Of a stretch of 26,824 nt of DNA, positions 7,582 through 15,947 are shown piece after piece; position 1 is the stretch's first letter; every line of letters starts with the position of its first letter. The stretch covers positions 1 through 26,824 of IMG/VR virus record IMGVR_UViG_3300006802_000452. One strand, 5' to 3'. The stretch is from a virus. A program made the translations under genes and the position numbers. The notes under the pieces were generated by a model. It was not told the DNA's origin, made no database searches, and was given only the letters and a program-made list of their open reading frames with translations.

Positions 7582-9118
7582 CAACCCCATTTCTTAGAAC
7601 CACTATAACAGTTTCAGCGTCATCCTCATCATATTCAGCTTCAAACTTTATATCTTGATTAATCACATCTTCGGCGGTCAGATTCGTTCCAAAAACGTCA
7701 TATTTGGTCTTAGGGAAGCTTACTCGTAAGCTTTCCTTTGCGTTGGCGTCAATTCCATGTACTGTGTCGCCTAGATTAGCTTTAGCAACGGCAGCAATAG
7801 CGAATTCAGTTGCACCAGTACCACTTGCGGCAGCACTAACACCAGATAGAGCGTCAACGGCAGCAGCGACTAGAGTGGCTGTATTTTTATTTGTTGTTGT
7901 ACTTGCTAGCTCAATTAAAATATTTTTACTTCCTGTTGGATTGAATGAAGCAGCCAGATCATCGGTATCATTGATTACTATTGTTACGTTATAATCTTCA
8001 CCAGCACGACCAGCGGTGTCGGCAGTAACAGTCACAACCCCATTAGCACCACCCGGCCCAAAATCTAACGTTGCAGCTTGAGCGGAAGCAGTTGAAAGGG
8101 TAGCACCGCAATGATGTACTCTTGTGCCTATTTCTTGATTATTAACCAAATCGTCAAATTGTGAAACATTGGCAAAGTAATTAGTGAAAGAACCCCTAGC
8201 CCTAAAATCTTTTAAATTAATAGTGCTTGCGAATCTGTTTGCAAAATTGCAACCAGTAGCGGCGAATCTAGGATCAAGCACGTTTTCAAACTCGAACGTG
8301 TAATCTTCGGCGTTTACTGTGACAGCGTTATCAACTGGATTAGGATAGGTCGCACCGACTGTGTAATTTGAACCGCCAATCCAAATTAAATTTTCTCCTA
8401 GATCATAGGTCGGTGTTCCTTTTTTAATAACTACTATATCGTCAATATCAAGAGTATCTGAAATTGTAGATACTTCCATTTCAGTTTCGCTAGTTATTGA
8501 GCTAATTGTATATTCAGCTATTTCAGTTTCGTGGTCGTCTTTATCTAAAACAATAATAGTGTCGCTAGTAGTTAATCCAGTTGTTTGTTTTAAGTTCATT
8601 GTAGTACCAGAACTAGCGGCGACAGTCAACCTAGTAGTTGTAAATGATTTTTGCGGTACAACTTCAATAGCCGCCATTATTTTATTATCTGTTTGACTAA
8701 ATGTTACCTTAGCCACTCTAACACCTACATATCTATAAACATAATTAAAGCCAGCAAGTTTTACGTCCATTGTGAAAGTTGTCAAAGTATTTGACGGAGT
8801 AAATACATGTTGATAAACAACCCCAGATTCTACAGTTGTTGTTGTTGGATTGCCAAGCCCTGCTTGTAGTAAATAGCCAATTGTTTTGGCGTCAACGCAT
8901 ACGTTAATAGTACCGCCAATCTCAATTTTATCTTTAACGCTTCTGAGTCTAGCGTCACGTTTTCCGGCTATAGGCTCGACAGCTTGAATTGTATATTTTG
9001 TTTGTACGTTTTCGTCAATAAGTTCTAAATAAGTATCAGGCTGCACGGCCACCCCTGCGGTAGTTTCTTTTTTTAAAGCTAGATAACCAAGACGTGAAAA
9101 GGACGTAGAATTAGACAT
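7571..9118 (-). CDS. Major tail tube protein with inserted domains
   Basis: The 515-residue protein starts MSNSTSFSRLGYLALKKETT and AGVAVQPDTYLELIDENVQT, the usual opening of siphophage tail tube proteins (gene order: completion protein, tube, chaperone, tape measure). Tube-type strands are seen at residues 66-150 (IEIGGTINVCVDAKTIGYLL; FTMDVKLAGFNYVYRYVGVR). It is much longer than a minimal tube subunit because of probable surface insertions. One at about 162-232 is a small barrel with TTGLTTSDTIIVLD. One at about 350-452 is an Ala/Thr-rich domain with GRAGEDYNVTIVIND and TATLVAAAVDAL. The core resumes with KESLRVSFPKTKYDVFGTNL. Its ATG overlaps the stop of the 43-residue gene before it (TAATG), so it is probably translated by coupling. 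No tail sheath gene follows. Confidence 0.8.
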   Translation of the reverse strand: MSNSTSFSRLGYLALKKETTAGVAVQPDTYLELIDENVQTKYTIQAVEPIAGKRDARLRSVKDKIEIGGTINVCVDAKTIGYLLQAGLGNPTTTTVESGVVYQHVFTPSNTLTTFTMDVKLAGFNYVYRYVGVRVAKVTFSQTDNKIMAAIEVVPQKSFTTTRLTVAASSGTTMNLKQTTGLTTSDTIIVLDKDDHETEIAEYTISSITSETEMEVSTISDTLDIDDIVVIKKGTPTYDLGENLIWIGGSNYTVGATYPNPVDNAVTVNAEDYTFEFENVLDPRFAATGCNFANRFASTINLKDFRARGSFTNYFANVSQFDDLVNNQEIGTRVHHCGATLSTASAQAATLDFGPGGANGVVTVTADTAGRAGEDYNVTIVINDTDDLAASFNPTGSKNILIELASTTTNKNTATLVAAAVDALSGVSAAASGTGATEFAIAAVAKANLGDTVHGIDANAKESLRVSFPKTKYDVFGTNLTAEDVINQDIKFEAEYDEDDAETVIVVLRNGVVSY

Positions 9119-9249
9119 TATAAGTCGTTAGATGATAGTTTTGACTTCTTTTTAGGAAGTTTAGGAGCTTCTTTAGGCTCTTTGTAGACAATTTCAGCTT
9201 TCACAACGTTTCCATTATCATCAAGAGTTTTTTTAATTTCGTAATCCAT
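9118..9249 (-). CDS. 43-residue leader gene coupled to the tail tube gene
   Basis: An open frame of 43 codons, MDYEIKKTLDDNGNVVKAEI to a Lys/Pro-rich end (EAPKLPKKKSKLSSNDL). TTAATA precedes its ATG by exactly 7 bases and its stop overlaps the tail tube start as TAATG, both strong signs of real translation. It lies directly after an intrinsic terminator-like hairpin. I do not recognise it. It could be a small virion component, or a translated leader that sets expression of the abundant tube protein. Confidence 0.65.
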   Translation of the reverse strand: MDYEIKKTLDDNGNVVKAEIVYKEPKEAPKLPKKKSKLSSNDL

Positions 9250-9260
9250 AATAATTTATT

Positions 9261-9294
9261 AAAAAAAGAGCCACGTAATAAAACGCAGCTCTTT
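9261..9294 (-). terminator. Intrinsic terminator-like hairpin before the tail tube genes
   Basis: On the minus strand AAAGAGC (9294-9288), a TG mismatch, CGT, a TTTATT loop, ACG, TG, then GCTCTTT (9271-9265) and four more T's. The paired arms plus a run of seven T's look like a rho-independent terminator. It lies 12 bases before the 43-residue gene, so late transcription must read through it or restart after it. Confidence 0.6.
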
Positions 9295-9330
9295 GGCTAT
9301 GATGTAATTATAATAACAATATCTTTAAAT

Positions 9331-9350
9331 AAACACAAATTTAAGTGTTT
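9331..9350 (-). other. Stem-loop at the end of the putative tail terminator gene
   Basis: AAACAC and GTGTTT form a 6-bp stem with an 8-base AT-rich loop that contains the stop codon of the 9341-9826 gene. There is no long T run after it, so it is a weak terminator or an mRNA end-stabilising structure. A second, better hairpin follows at 9261-9294. Confidence 0.4.
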
Positions 9351-9826
9351 CTTATTCCTCGTCTTTTATATACCAATACAATATCAACTTTTTTTAGTAA
9401 AGTTTTATTATCAGGCGAAATATTTTGATCTTCATAATTTATATTTATTGTATCATTGTATAATGTATAGCCAGAAACATCTATATTTTTTCTAACAACA
9501 CCTATAATGGAAGTGTCAATAATTTCTTTATTGACGTTAGTATCCTCGACCCATTTAACTAGTTGTTGTTGATTGTGCTGAATGTCGTTGGTGTCATCCA
9601 TTTCTAAATATGTCTTGTGGTTGAGTACTAATTTAACGCCGACAGTGTGAGTTGTTTCATCTCTAACCGTTCCCGATTTTTCTATAGTGGTACTAATAGG
9701 GTACACAAACAACGCCGGTAACTCCGTTCTATCATATACAAAAGTGTCACCATAGTTATAATCTTTAAATGTAGTTGTAAATTGTGCTTCAAACAACGAC
9801 AACAATTCAGCTATTAAATCATCCAT
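9341..9826 (-). CDS. Putative tail terminator / completion protein
   Basis: The 161-residue protein is encoded after the gpG-like gene and before the tail tube, where siphophages keep the protein that caps the tail and joins it to the head. It has an N-terminal helix (MDDLIAELLSLFEAQF), a PALFVYPISTTIEKSGTVRDE segment and then alternating strands (HTVGVKLVLNHKTYLEM; KVDIVLVYKRRG). A helix followed by a four-strand sheet is the usual shape of tail terminators (gpU, gp17 types). Function is by position and fold pattern only. Its ATG is 1 base from the stop of the upstream gene. A stem-loop covers its stop codon. Confidence 0.55.
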   Translation of the reverse strand: MDDLIAELLSLFEAQFTTTFKDYNYGDTFVYDRTELPALFVYPISTTIEKSGTVRDETTHTVGVKLVLNHKTYLEMDDTNDIQHNQQQLVKWVEDTNVNKEIIDTSIIGVVRKNIDVSGYTLYNDTININYEDQNISPDNKTLLKKVDIVLVYKRRGIRNT

Positions 9827-9827
9827 A

Positions 9828-10265
9828 TTATATAAAGTCAGTTACTAAATATTTTCTTAAAATTGCTTTAATATCTTTTATCATTGGATTGGTAACGCCT
9901 AGCATTTTTCTTTGATCAACACCCTCACCGAGTTGGTGTTTTCTGTAATAAGATACTTGGTTACCAATTTTGACAGAAAAATTATTCAATTGTAATATCT
10001 TAAATCCTTTTTTTAATTTTCCAGTTCTTTCTAGTATTGGATGATAAGCACCAAAGCCAAGCCTAGCACGTTGAGAGGCGGTAAAAGGTGATAGTGGCTT
10101 CCAGTTTTGCCCAAAATATCCTTCTGATTGAAAATTCTTTAGTACGTTTTTAACTACATATTCGCCGGATTCTTGCAAAGGCTTTTTTGCGTTCTTAACT
10201 CTCATTGTAAAGGCTGCAATTTTAGCTTTAATCAATTTGTCGCCTATAACTTCAACATTAGACAT
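9828..10265 (-). CDS. Mu gpG-like virion morphogenesis protein
   Basis: The 145-residue product matches the phage virion morphogenesis (Mu gpG-like) pattern. It has a basic helix, FQSEGYFGQNWKPLSPFTAS (residues 45-64), the ILERTGKLKKGF strip (about 78-89), the VKIGNQVSYYRKHQLGEG section, and an end with a KxMLGVTNP motif in place of the usual PaRxFLG. In Mu-like and many siphophage operons this protein is a tail completion or head-tail joining factor. The start overlaps the upstream gp36-like gene's stop as TAATG. Confidence 0.8.
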   Translation of the reverse strand: MSNVEVIGDKLIKAKIAAFTMRVKNAKKPLQESGEYVVKNVLKNFQSEGYFGQNWKPLSPFTASQRARLGFGAYHPILERTGKLKKGFKILQLNNFSVKIGNQVSYYRKHQLGEGVDQRKMLGVTNPMIKDIKAILRKYLVTDFI

Positions 10266-11020
10266 TAAAATTGCTCGTTAACTTTAAAATTGTTTGTTGT
10301 GTCGTCTTCGTCTCCGTCTCCTGTAGAACTAGAATTGTTCGGATAGAAATTTAAACGACCACCGTTCGAGGTGTTAAACTCTGAACCGTTACCGTCCATT
10401 AATTTAATTTCTTTAGTTTGAATTTTCCTTAATTCTTCCATTGCAACTTCCATCATTCTATAACCGTCTTTATCCGTACCCTCGGCCTCCTTACCGTAAG
10501 CAATTTGCATTAATTGAGCGGCTGCCATCAATTGAGATATTTCTCTAAGAATAGGGTGAGCTGTAGGCATAGGAGTCCCACCAGTTGCGGTGATTCCTTG
10601 GACTGTTTGCGGATCGGTGGAAGTTATCACGACATCTGTTTTGTCGTTAGTTACCTTCGAAACAATTCTAACTGTTTCATCATCCAAAGTTGGCTCACTA
10701 TAAATATTTCCATTTACAGACAAAATGGATTCTCTTAATAAGTCAGCAGCACGATCGGCAGTCATCGCATTTTCAATGTCAACAGTATAATCTTGTCCGT
10801 CAATTGTAATTGTCATTGTACCTGAACCAGAACCAGTGCCAGAAAACACAATTGTGTTTTCCCAGAAAACAGGTAAAGGCAATTGATAAACATCTGAGAT
10901 CATGCCGTCAATTACTTGTTGAGCATAAAATAATTTGTTATGAACTAGAGCATCAGTAATATTACTGTTGTTGTGAAGTCCTGCCGTTAATAGTGTTCTG
11001 TCAATAGAGCCGTATAACAT
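10265..11020 (-). CDS. Head-tail connector (Mu gp36 / DUF1320-like) with an inserted domain
   Basis: Residues 20-56 (NITDALVHNKLFYAQQVIDG, then VYQLPLPVFW) and 152-205 (TAHPILREISQLMAAAQLMQ, then a long helix) together fit a DUF1320 / gp36-like connector: a helical protein with a conserved Y.LPLP turn and a second helix pair that starts after 'HPIL'. The two halves are separated by about 95 residues (57-150) that look like a separate beta-alpha module (GTMTITIDGQDYTVDIENAM, then an ADRAADLLRESIL helix). The tail after residue 215 is low-complexity and acidic (SSSTGDGDEDDTTNN). The family call is by eye; the insertion is inferred from where the pattern breaks. Confidence 0.6.
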   Translation of the reverse strand: MLYGSIDRTLLTAGLHNNSNITDALVHNKLFYAQQVIDGMISDVYQLPLPVFWENTIVFSGTGSGSGTMTITIDGQDYTVDIENAMTADRAADLLRESILSVNGNIYSEPTLDDETVRIVSKVTNDKTDVVITSTDPQTVQGITATGGTPMPTAHPILREISQLMAAAQLMQIAYGKEAEGTDKDGYRMMEVAMEELRKIQTKEIKLMDGNGSEFNTSNGGRLNFYPNNSSSTGDGDEDDTTNNFKVNEQF

Positions 11021-11053
11021 AAATTAGATTATTTACAGCTCTTTGGCTCTTTG

Positions 11054-11080
11054 ATTATATAATACACTAAAAAAAATCAA
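11054..11080 (-). promoter_or_regulatory. Possible weak promoter before the connector gene
   Basis: TTGATT (11080-11075) and TATAAT (11059-11054) are present but only 15 bases apart, shorter than ideal. It sits in the 56-base gap between the 11077 gene and the connector gene, one of the few gaps in this block. Could equally be chance in AT-rich DNA. Confidence 0.25.
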
Positions 11081-11508
11081 ACATCTACAGCCTGCGTCAA
11101 ATCAATTCCAGCAAAGTCGTCTAGTGTTTTTAGGTATGTGTAAAGGTGTGCTATAGCCTCATTCATAATATCGTTAAAATTATTAGGTGAAAAGTTTCCA
11201 AATACATTGCTCCAATTAAGCATAACAATACAATCTGTATCGCTCATTTGATTAAATTCATAATCAAGATTATTGTCAGCTATGTGAACAGTTATAACTT
11301 TCAAAGGACTAGCCGGATTATTGCCATCCCTAGCGGCTATATTTTTCCACACGATACATTCAAGTTGAGCAATTTTATTAACAGGATCAAACATTTGTAA
11401 TTTTTCGGGCAGTTCAACGTTTTGTCGTCCTATTCTGAAATAAGCATCAGCCAAAACATTATTATTTGGATCAGCGAAGCGGTCAATAAAGGGAATTGTT
11501 AAAGCCAT
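11077..11508 (-). CDS. Uncharacterised protein of the connector block
   Basis: The 143-residue protein (MALTIPFIDRFADPNNNVLA, ending FAGIDLTQAVDV) has mixed alpha/beta character. A strand-rich middle section (IAQLECIVWKNIAAR; LKVITVHIADNNLDYEF) is followed by a helix (FNDIMNEAIAHLYTYLKTL). It lies between the fibre-like 706-residue gene and the gp36-like connector, so a neck, adaptor or capsid-linked role is possible. I do not recognise the family. It stops with TGA. TTAATA occurs 14 bases before the ATG, farther than at most other starts. Confidence 0.6.
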   Translation of the reverse strand: MALTIPFIDRFADPNNNVLADAYFRIGRQNVELPEKLQMFDPVNKIAQLECIVWKNIAARDGNNPASPLKVITVHIADNNLDYEFNQMSDTDCIVMLNWSNVFGNFSPNNFNDIMNEAIAHLYTYLKTLDDFAGIDLTQAVDV

Positions 11509-11524
11509 TTTTTTTGGTTAATTA

Positions 11525-13645
11525 TTAAGTAAGAGTAACTGACTTCCAAGAGCCATTATAAATATAAAGTTTATTATTAGAAGTATCATATTGCATAGCC
11601 ACCTTTCCTGTAAATGAGGTGGGGGTACCTGTTGGCACGCCTGCACTAGTAGGAATATAAACAAATCCATCAGTAGCCGTTGTTACTAAAGCGGCTTGCT
11701 CGCCTAAAACAATATTTCCCCTTCCTGTAGCTGATAAAATTGTAGTGAGACTATTTAGGCTAGAACCACTAACGCCAGCCTTTGAAATTTTCAAATTAAC
11801 AGAACCACCAATTCCAGTGCCGGTACTCTTCCCTCCGCCGATATTTAAATCATAACCGGCAGCATTACCACCACTAATTCCAGTATTTTGAATTGTGACC
11901 GCGGCATTGGTTAAGCTAGTAACACCTCGTCCCAAATAAAAATCAGTTATACCGTTGCTATTGCCAATCACACATTGATTAGCTGCTGTAGCATTAACGC
12001 TATACCCTAAAACTATAACGTTACTATAACTACCAGTAGTTTGACAGCCAGCACCGACTACAGTTGAATAATTATCAGTATTGAACCCACTACCTGCGTT
12101 GTAGCCTATAGAAGTTAGACCAATGCCAGAAGTGGCATTACCATTAGATTCATAGCCAATACTTACTCTTTGCCCTCCTGTTGTTGTTAGTTTAGAGGAT
12201 TGATAGCCTATAGAAACATTATAAGAAGAAGTGGCATTTCCTCCAAGAGAAGAAGAATGAGCATAATATCCAATTGCAACTACACCATCACCAGCAGTCT
12301 GATTATAAGCAGCCCGCCCCCCGAAAAAAGTATTATAACTAGAGCTCGTTATTTTCCATCCGCAAGTAATACCACCAAAAGCAGTATTGAAATCACCTGT
12401 AGTTTGAGCAAGCAAAGCCGCATTACCAAAGCCCATTGGTGACTCACTTGAAGTGGTATTCTTACAAACTTGATCCCCAATCATTACGCCATTACGAGCA
12501 GAGGTTATTGAGCTTCCTGTACCGCTGGACCCAGCGATAAAATTCCTAAATCCTGTCATTGTTAAATTACCAACGTCTTGACCTATACACACGCTGTCTT
12601 CTGTTGGCGTGAATATGTCTATTATACCAGCAGAAGCGTTATTATTGGATATTGTTAATTTATTATTAGTTTTATCCCATACAAAATTATTGTCACCACC
12701 CAAAGAGCCAGAATCATTGAATTGTATTTGAGTCGTTGAGCCTGCAGGGAAAAAACTTATAGATGTAACAGGATAAGAATTTGAAACATTAATATTATTC
12801 CCACCAACAAAATACAATGTATCAGTTGGCGAAGTTGCGGCCATAGAGGTGACGCCATCGCTTATGTTTAGCCATAAGTTTTGGCTTGTATCATTATCAT
12901 TTTGCCAAGTAAGAGAACCGGCACCGTCAGTTTTTAAAACTTGCCCATTAGAACCATCTATAAGAGGAAATTTATAAGTATTATTTATTTCAACTTCTCC
13001 GCTTGCTGTAAGTGCAAATCTTTGAGACCCTCCAGCTAACAAATGAAATTCATCGGTAGCGGTAGACCTTAAAATATGATGAGTAGAACCGTTTAAATTT
13101 AAATCATTATTAGAAAGACCGCCGTTGTCGATAGTAATGTTGTTTGTCGTGGTCGCTCCTAAATCTGTAACATTTTGCAATGTTTGCGTTTCTGTGTATC
13201 CGGTAATATATCCAGCATCATTGACTAATTCAGAGACATTGTCGCCACTAGATAAAAATTGTGATGTAGCATTGTTGTAAAGCGATAAATCTGTATCAAT
13301 GCTCAAAGTGTCCCCAGTTAAACTTAGAGGCGAAGTTGCTGCTAAATTTGTATCGTCCGAAATATCAATAGTATTACCACCGGTAACAACTCCGCCAGCA
13401 GTATTTTTTAAAAATCCGGCCGTAGTCATCTCGTCAAAAATATAATCCCCCTTAGTTACATCGCTTGTTGTTCTAAAAGTAATGCTGTCAGAAGGATCAA
13501 CACCACCGTAAAGAACCTGCCCGCCAGTACGCCCAAGCAATAAATGATATTGCGAGTGATCATCGTCACTAAGCCCGGTTAAAGCTCCATGATCTGTTAC
13601 ACCTCCACCAGCCCCCGCAATGTTCGGATATTGATGAATTGACAT
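11525..13645 (-). CDS. Large fibre protein with YadA-like repeats, probably head-associated
   Basis: The 706-residue protein opens with a phage fibre signature (HGALTGLSDDDHSQYHLLLG, residues about 19-38). It continues with Thr/Ser/Asn-rich repeats, a FPLIDGSNGQVLKTDGAGSL segment, and from about 400 to 560 a left-handed-roll pattern like YadA or 'GNNTAxG' fibre stalks (VAIGYYAHSSSLGGNATSSY; three SIGY repeats). The end, VAMQYDTSNNKLYIYNGSWK, is a common terminal strip of trimeric fibres. It probably forms a trimer that binds a surface ligand. The notable point is position: between the capsid and connector genes, not at the tail tip, so it may be a head or neck fibre. There is no sign of an S74 self-cleaving chaperone domain at the end. 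Confidence 0.75.
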   Translation of the reverse strand: MSIHQYPNIAGAGGGVTDHGALTGLSDDDHSQYHLLLGRTGGQVLYGGVDPSDSITFRTTSDVTKGDYIFDEMTTAGFLKNTAGGVVTGGNTIDISDDTNLAATSPLSLTGDTLSIDTDLSLYNNATSQFLSSGDNVSELVNDAGYITGYTETQTLQNVTDLGATTTNNITIDNGGLSNNDLNLNGSTHHILRSTATDEFHLLAGGSQRFALTASGEVEINNTYKFPLIDGSNGQVLKTDGAGSLTWQNDNDTSQNLWLNISDGVTSMAATSPTDTLYFVGGNNINVSNSYPVTSISFFPAGSTTQIQFNDSGSLGGDNNFVWDKTNNKLTISNNNASAGIIDIFTPTEDSVCIGQDVGNLTMTGFRNFIAGSSGTGSSITSARNGVMIGDQVCKNTTSSESPMGFGNAALLAQTTGDFNTAFGGITCGWKITSSSYNTFFGGRAAYNQTAGDGVVAIGYYAHSSSLGGNATSSYNVSIGYQSSKLTTTGGQRVSIGYESNGNATSGIGLTSIGYNAGSGFNTDNYSTVVGAGCQTTGSYSNVIVLGYSVNATAANQCVIGNSNGITDFYLGRGVTSLTNAAVTIQNTGISGGNAAGYDLNIGGGKSTGTGIGGSVNLKISKAGVSGSSLNSLTTILSATGRGNIVLGEQAALVTTATDGFVYIPTSAGVPTGTPTSFTGKVAMQYDTSNNKLYIYNGSWKSVTLT

Positions 13646-13648
13646 TGT

Positions 13649-14080
13649 TTATGGTGTTATTTCTACGCCGAAGACCGTAAAAGTCAAAGCGTCATTTGTT
13701 TCAGTCCTAACGGCTAGATTTCCGTTATCATCGTTCATTGTCCAATAGATGGAAAATTCTACCGTAGTGTTGGCGGCTATGTCAGGATCATAAATTAACG
13801 CTGTGCTTTGGTCGTAAGTTGTGCCGTCATCGTCAATAAACACTCTTGCTTTTACAGATGATCCTGTAGTATTACAAATCACTAAGCTCGTTATAATTGT
13901 GGTTGTCGAAGCCGGTGGGCTATAAATACTAGTTGCTGTCGTGTTAGGTGGTCTCAATTGCCCTAATTGTTTTCGTGTAAATGTTCCTCCACTAACAACT
14001 GGTAGCGGATTTAAATTATTAATAGGATCGCCATCGCTATCCAACAAGCCGACATTTTGGTTAGAGGCTCCACCCGACAT
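13649..14080 (-). CDS. Small beta-rich structural protein
   Basis: The 143-residue product starts MSGGASNQNVGLLDSDGDPI and is followed by a beta-sandwich-like region (TTTIITSLVICNTTGSSVKA, then RVFIDDDGTTYDQSTALIY and FSIYWTMNDDNGNLAVRT). This is a frequent type of small phage virion protein with unknown role. It is three bases from the large fibre gene that follows and is part of the six-gene block after the capsid gene. It may be an attachment base for the fibre or a decoration protein. Confidence 0.6.
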   Translation of the reverse strand: MSGGASNQNVGLLDSDGDPINNLNPLPVVSGGTFTRKQLGQLRPPNTTATSIYSPPASTTTIITSLVICNTTGSSVKARVFIDDDGTTYDQSTALIYDPDIAANTTVEFSIYWTMNDDNGNLAVRTETNDALTFTVFGVEITP

Positions 14081-14093
14081 ATTAATTTTTTAA

Positions 14094-14867
14094 TTATTTA
14101 AACTTAGCCGCTCTAACTTTTAATTCTCTAGCTTGCAAATCTTGCTCTTTAAAATCTAAGCCGGCTTTTTTATCATCTAAACTTTTTCGTTCATCTCTCT
14201 GTCTCAACGCTCTTTCATCTGCGTTCTTTCTTTCTTTTTCTAATTCTAACTTCTCAGCTTTTAATTGTTTTTCTAGTTTAGACAGCTCTTTTGCTTTTAA
14301 TTCATTTTCGGCGTCTAACTCTTTATTATAAATCTCGACAATCTTCTCTTTATATTCAATTCTAGGAGTAAGGTCAATGTTTGCTTTCTTTTCTTTTAAT
14401 TCAATCAATTGCTTCAATTCATCTGTAACTTGTTTTTTAACATTCTTGAGCTTACTAAGCCACTCATTTTTTTCTTGCTCTAATTCTTCTTTTTGTAAAG
14501 TTAAACTTTTCTCATCTTCTTTTAATTTAGCTTCAAGAGCATCGCATTTTATTTCTCTCTCTTTAACTTTCTTATCGTCAACAGATACCTCAACAGGTAC
14601 CTCAATAATCTTCTCTTTATATTCAATCTTGTTAACAGTCTTAACTACAGGATTAAGGTCAATGCTTGCTTTTTTTTCTTCAAGCTCTTCAATCTCTTTT
14701 TTTAAACTTTCTATATTTTTTAAAAAAGACTTTTCGAGTTTTTCGTTTTCAGCCTTTAACTCTTTGGCTCGCTTTTCTTCGGCTTTAGCAAAATTCTGAA
14801 AATCAATCATTTGTGATCGAGCGACTCTAAGTTTTTCCGTTGCTTTGTCAAGTTCGTTGTTTTCCAT
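14094..14867 (-). CDS. Long coiled-coil protein with an internal duplication
   Basis: The 257 residues are almost entirely Lys/Glu/Leu coiled coil, from MENNELDKATEKLRVARSQM to RELKVRAAKFK. Two stretches repeat: residues about 64-91 (KKASIDLNPVVKTVNKIEYK, then EKIIEV) and about 158-178 (KKANIDLTPRIEYKEKIVEI). They are separated by about 94 residues of heptads, so the gene looks like a tandem duplication of a stalk segment. Placement between two possible adhesion proteins suggests a stalk or trimerisation rod, or an assembly chaperone. Its ATG follows the previous gene's stop after two bases. Confidence 0.65.
   Translation of the reverse strand: MENNELDKATEKLRVARSQMIDFQNFAKAEEKRAKELKAENEKLEKSFLKNIESLKKEIEELEEKKASIDLNPVVKTVNKIEYKEKIIEVPVEVSVDDKKVKEREIKCDALEAKLKEDEKSLTLQKEELEQEKNEWLSKLKNVKKQVTDELKQLIELKEKKANIDLTPRIEYKEKIVEIYNKELDAENELKAKELSKLEKQLKAEKLELEKERKNADERALRQRDERKSLDDKKAGLDFKEQDLQARELKVRAAKFK
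14339..14696 (-). repeat. Diverged tandem duplication in the coiled-coil gene
   Basis: A segment of about 70 bases at 14339-14410 resembles a longer one at 14606-14696. They share CTTCTCTTTATATTCAAT and AAGGTCAATG runs in the same order on the plus strand, while the second copy has extra codons between them. The offset is roughly 265 bases. Confidence 0.55.
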
Positions 14868-14869
14868 AA

Positions 14870-15694
14870 TTATTTTTTAGTTGAGAATGTATTAAAAACA
14901 GTGACCCCAGCCGTGCCAGTAATATATAAATTACTAATAAGCATACCGTAATCACTCCAAGTGATTTTGTAAGGAGATTGAGCAGCTGTTATTGTGATAG
15001 GGTCAGCAGTAACTAAATTAATTCTAACCGTAATAGTTGCGTCTGTTGTAATTTCGACGAAAGTGCTAACAGGAAGATTTGTAAAGCCTCCATGAGTTGC
15101 CTTAAAGTCTACATTAGTCCCACTATGCGAAGCAGAATTAGAGTCATATTTGTTATAGTTGACAGTATTGAAATCCGACAAATCACTATACATCGATAAA
15201 TTGTCAAATAACATTGCTGCCTCGGTGTCAGAAGTGCTGTCAAAAGTTACGGTAATAGCCAAATAATCTACATCAGCCCAATTGCAACCAGTACCGTTGA
15301 CAGTTGTAGGATCGTCAAGCTTAGCGATACAATCATACCAGCCAGCTACAGGATCAAAACTATATTCGTTATTATTAGAAGCGTCAGCACCCAAAATGAT
15401 TTTAACACTCGCTATATTTGTAATTGATGTTATATTCATAGTTAACGTCAGCCACGCCCTAGCAAAAGAGCTATAATTGCGATTTCCTAAAGTTTTTGAA
15501 ACAGTCCCACTAGTTGTAGTAGTACCGTCTTTGTCAAAACTTAAAGAGTATTTACCTTCGAGGTGAGTCGTTGAAACTTGAATATTAGACACATCAGTTG
15601 AGCCAGTCCATTCGAGTGACGGCGTTTCACTATTAAAGTTTTCAATGTCTCGCTTTTTACTAATGTCGACAATGTTTCGGTGTGGAGCAGTCAT
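14870..15694 (-). CDS. Jelly-roll (carbohydrate-binding-like) structural protein
   Basis: The 274 residues appear as a beta jelly roll at about 20-175 and a smaller beta domain at 176-274. The first begins near LEWTGSTDVSNIQVSTTHLE and GKYSLSFDKDG and ends DTEAAMLFDNLSMYSD, the order seen in CBM- or galactose-binding-like folds ('G..SL.F' early, 'lffDnl.l' late). The second carries VPVSTFVEITTDATITVRI-type strands. A related jelly-roll pattern is inserted in the hub protein (2239-4572). Glycan binding is inferred from fold pattern only; no catalytic residues are visible. It sits in the block between capsid and connector genes. Confidence 0.55.
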   Translation of the reverse strand: MTAPHRNIVDISKKRDIENFNSETPSLEWTGSTDVSNIQVSTTHLEGKYSLSFDKDGTTTTSGTVSKTLGNRNYSSFARAWLTLTMNITSITNIASVKIILGADASNNNEYSFDPVAGWYDCIAKLDDPTTVNGTGCNWADVDYLAITVTFDSTSDTEAAMLFDNLSMYSDLSDFNTVNYNKYDSNSASHSGTNVDFKATHGGFTNLPVSTFVEITTDATITVRINLVTADPITITAAQSPYKITWSDYGMLISNLYITGTAGVTVFNTFSTKK

Positions 15695-15702
15695 GATATT
15701 TA

Positions 15703-15921
15703 TTAGTTAGAAAATGCTTGTAGAACTCTAAAAAATTTATGGTCAGCTTTAAACTTGAACCCTTTATTAAAGTTTACATTGTCATGATTTAAATTCCTTT
15801 GTAATGTATATTCGTAATCGTCAGCTTTACGCCCCGGCTTTTTTACAATTTTATCAGAAACGTTTTTAGCTTCGGCCACTCTTTTAGTTGTGGGCTTTGT
15901 TTTATTGCTTGAGATTTTCAT
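15703..15921 (-). CDS. Small basic protein, unknown
   Basis: The 72-residue product (MKISSNKTKPTTKRVAEAKN, ending FFRVLQAFSN) is strongly basic and its N-terminal half is probably disordered. TTAATC lies 7 bases before the ATG, supporting expression. It starts downstream of a GC-rich hairpin. No family recognised; small basic proteins like this can be head-assembly or DNA-binding factors. Confidence 0.55.
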   Translation of the reverse strand: MKISSNKTKPTTKRVAEAKNVSDKIVKKPGRKADDYEYTLQRNLNHDNVNFNKGFKFKADHKFFRVLQAFSN

Positions 15922-15947
15922 AATAATTGATTAATAAATATTCTCAT

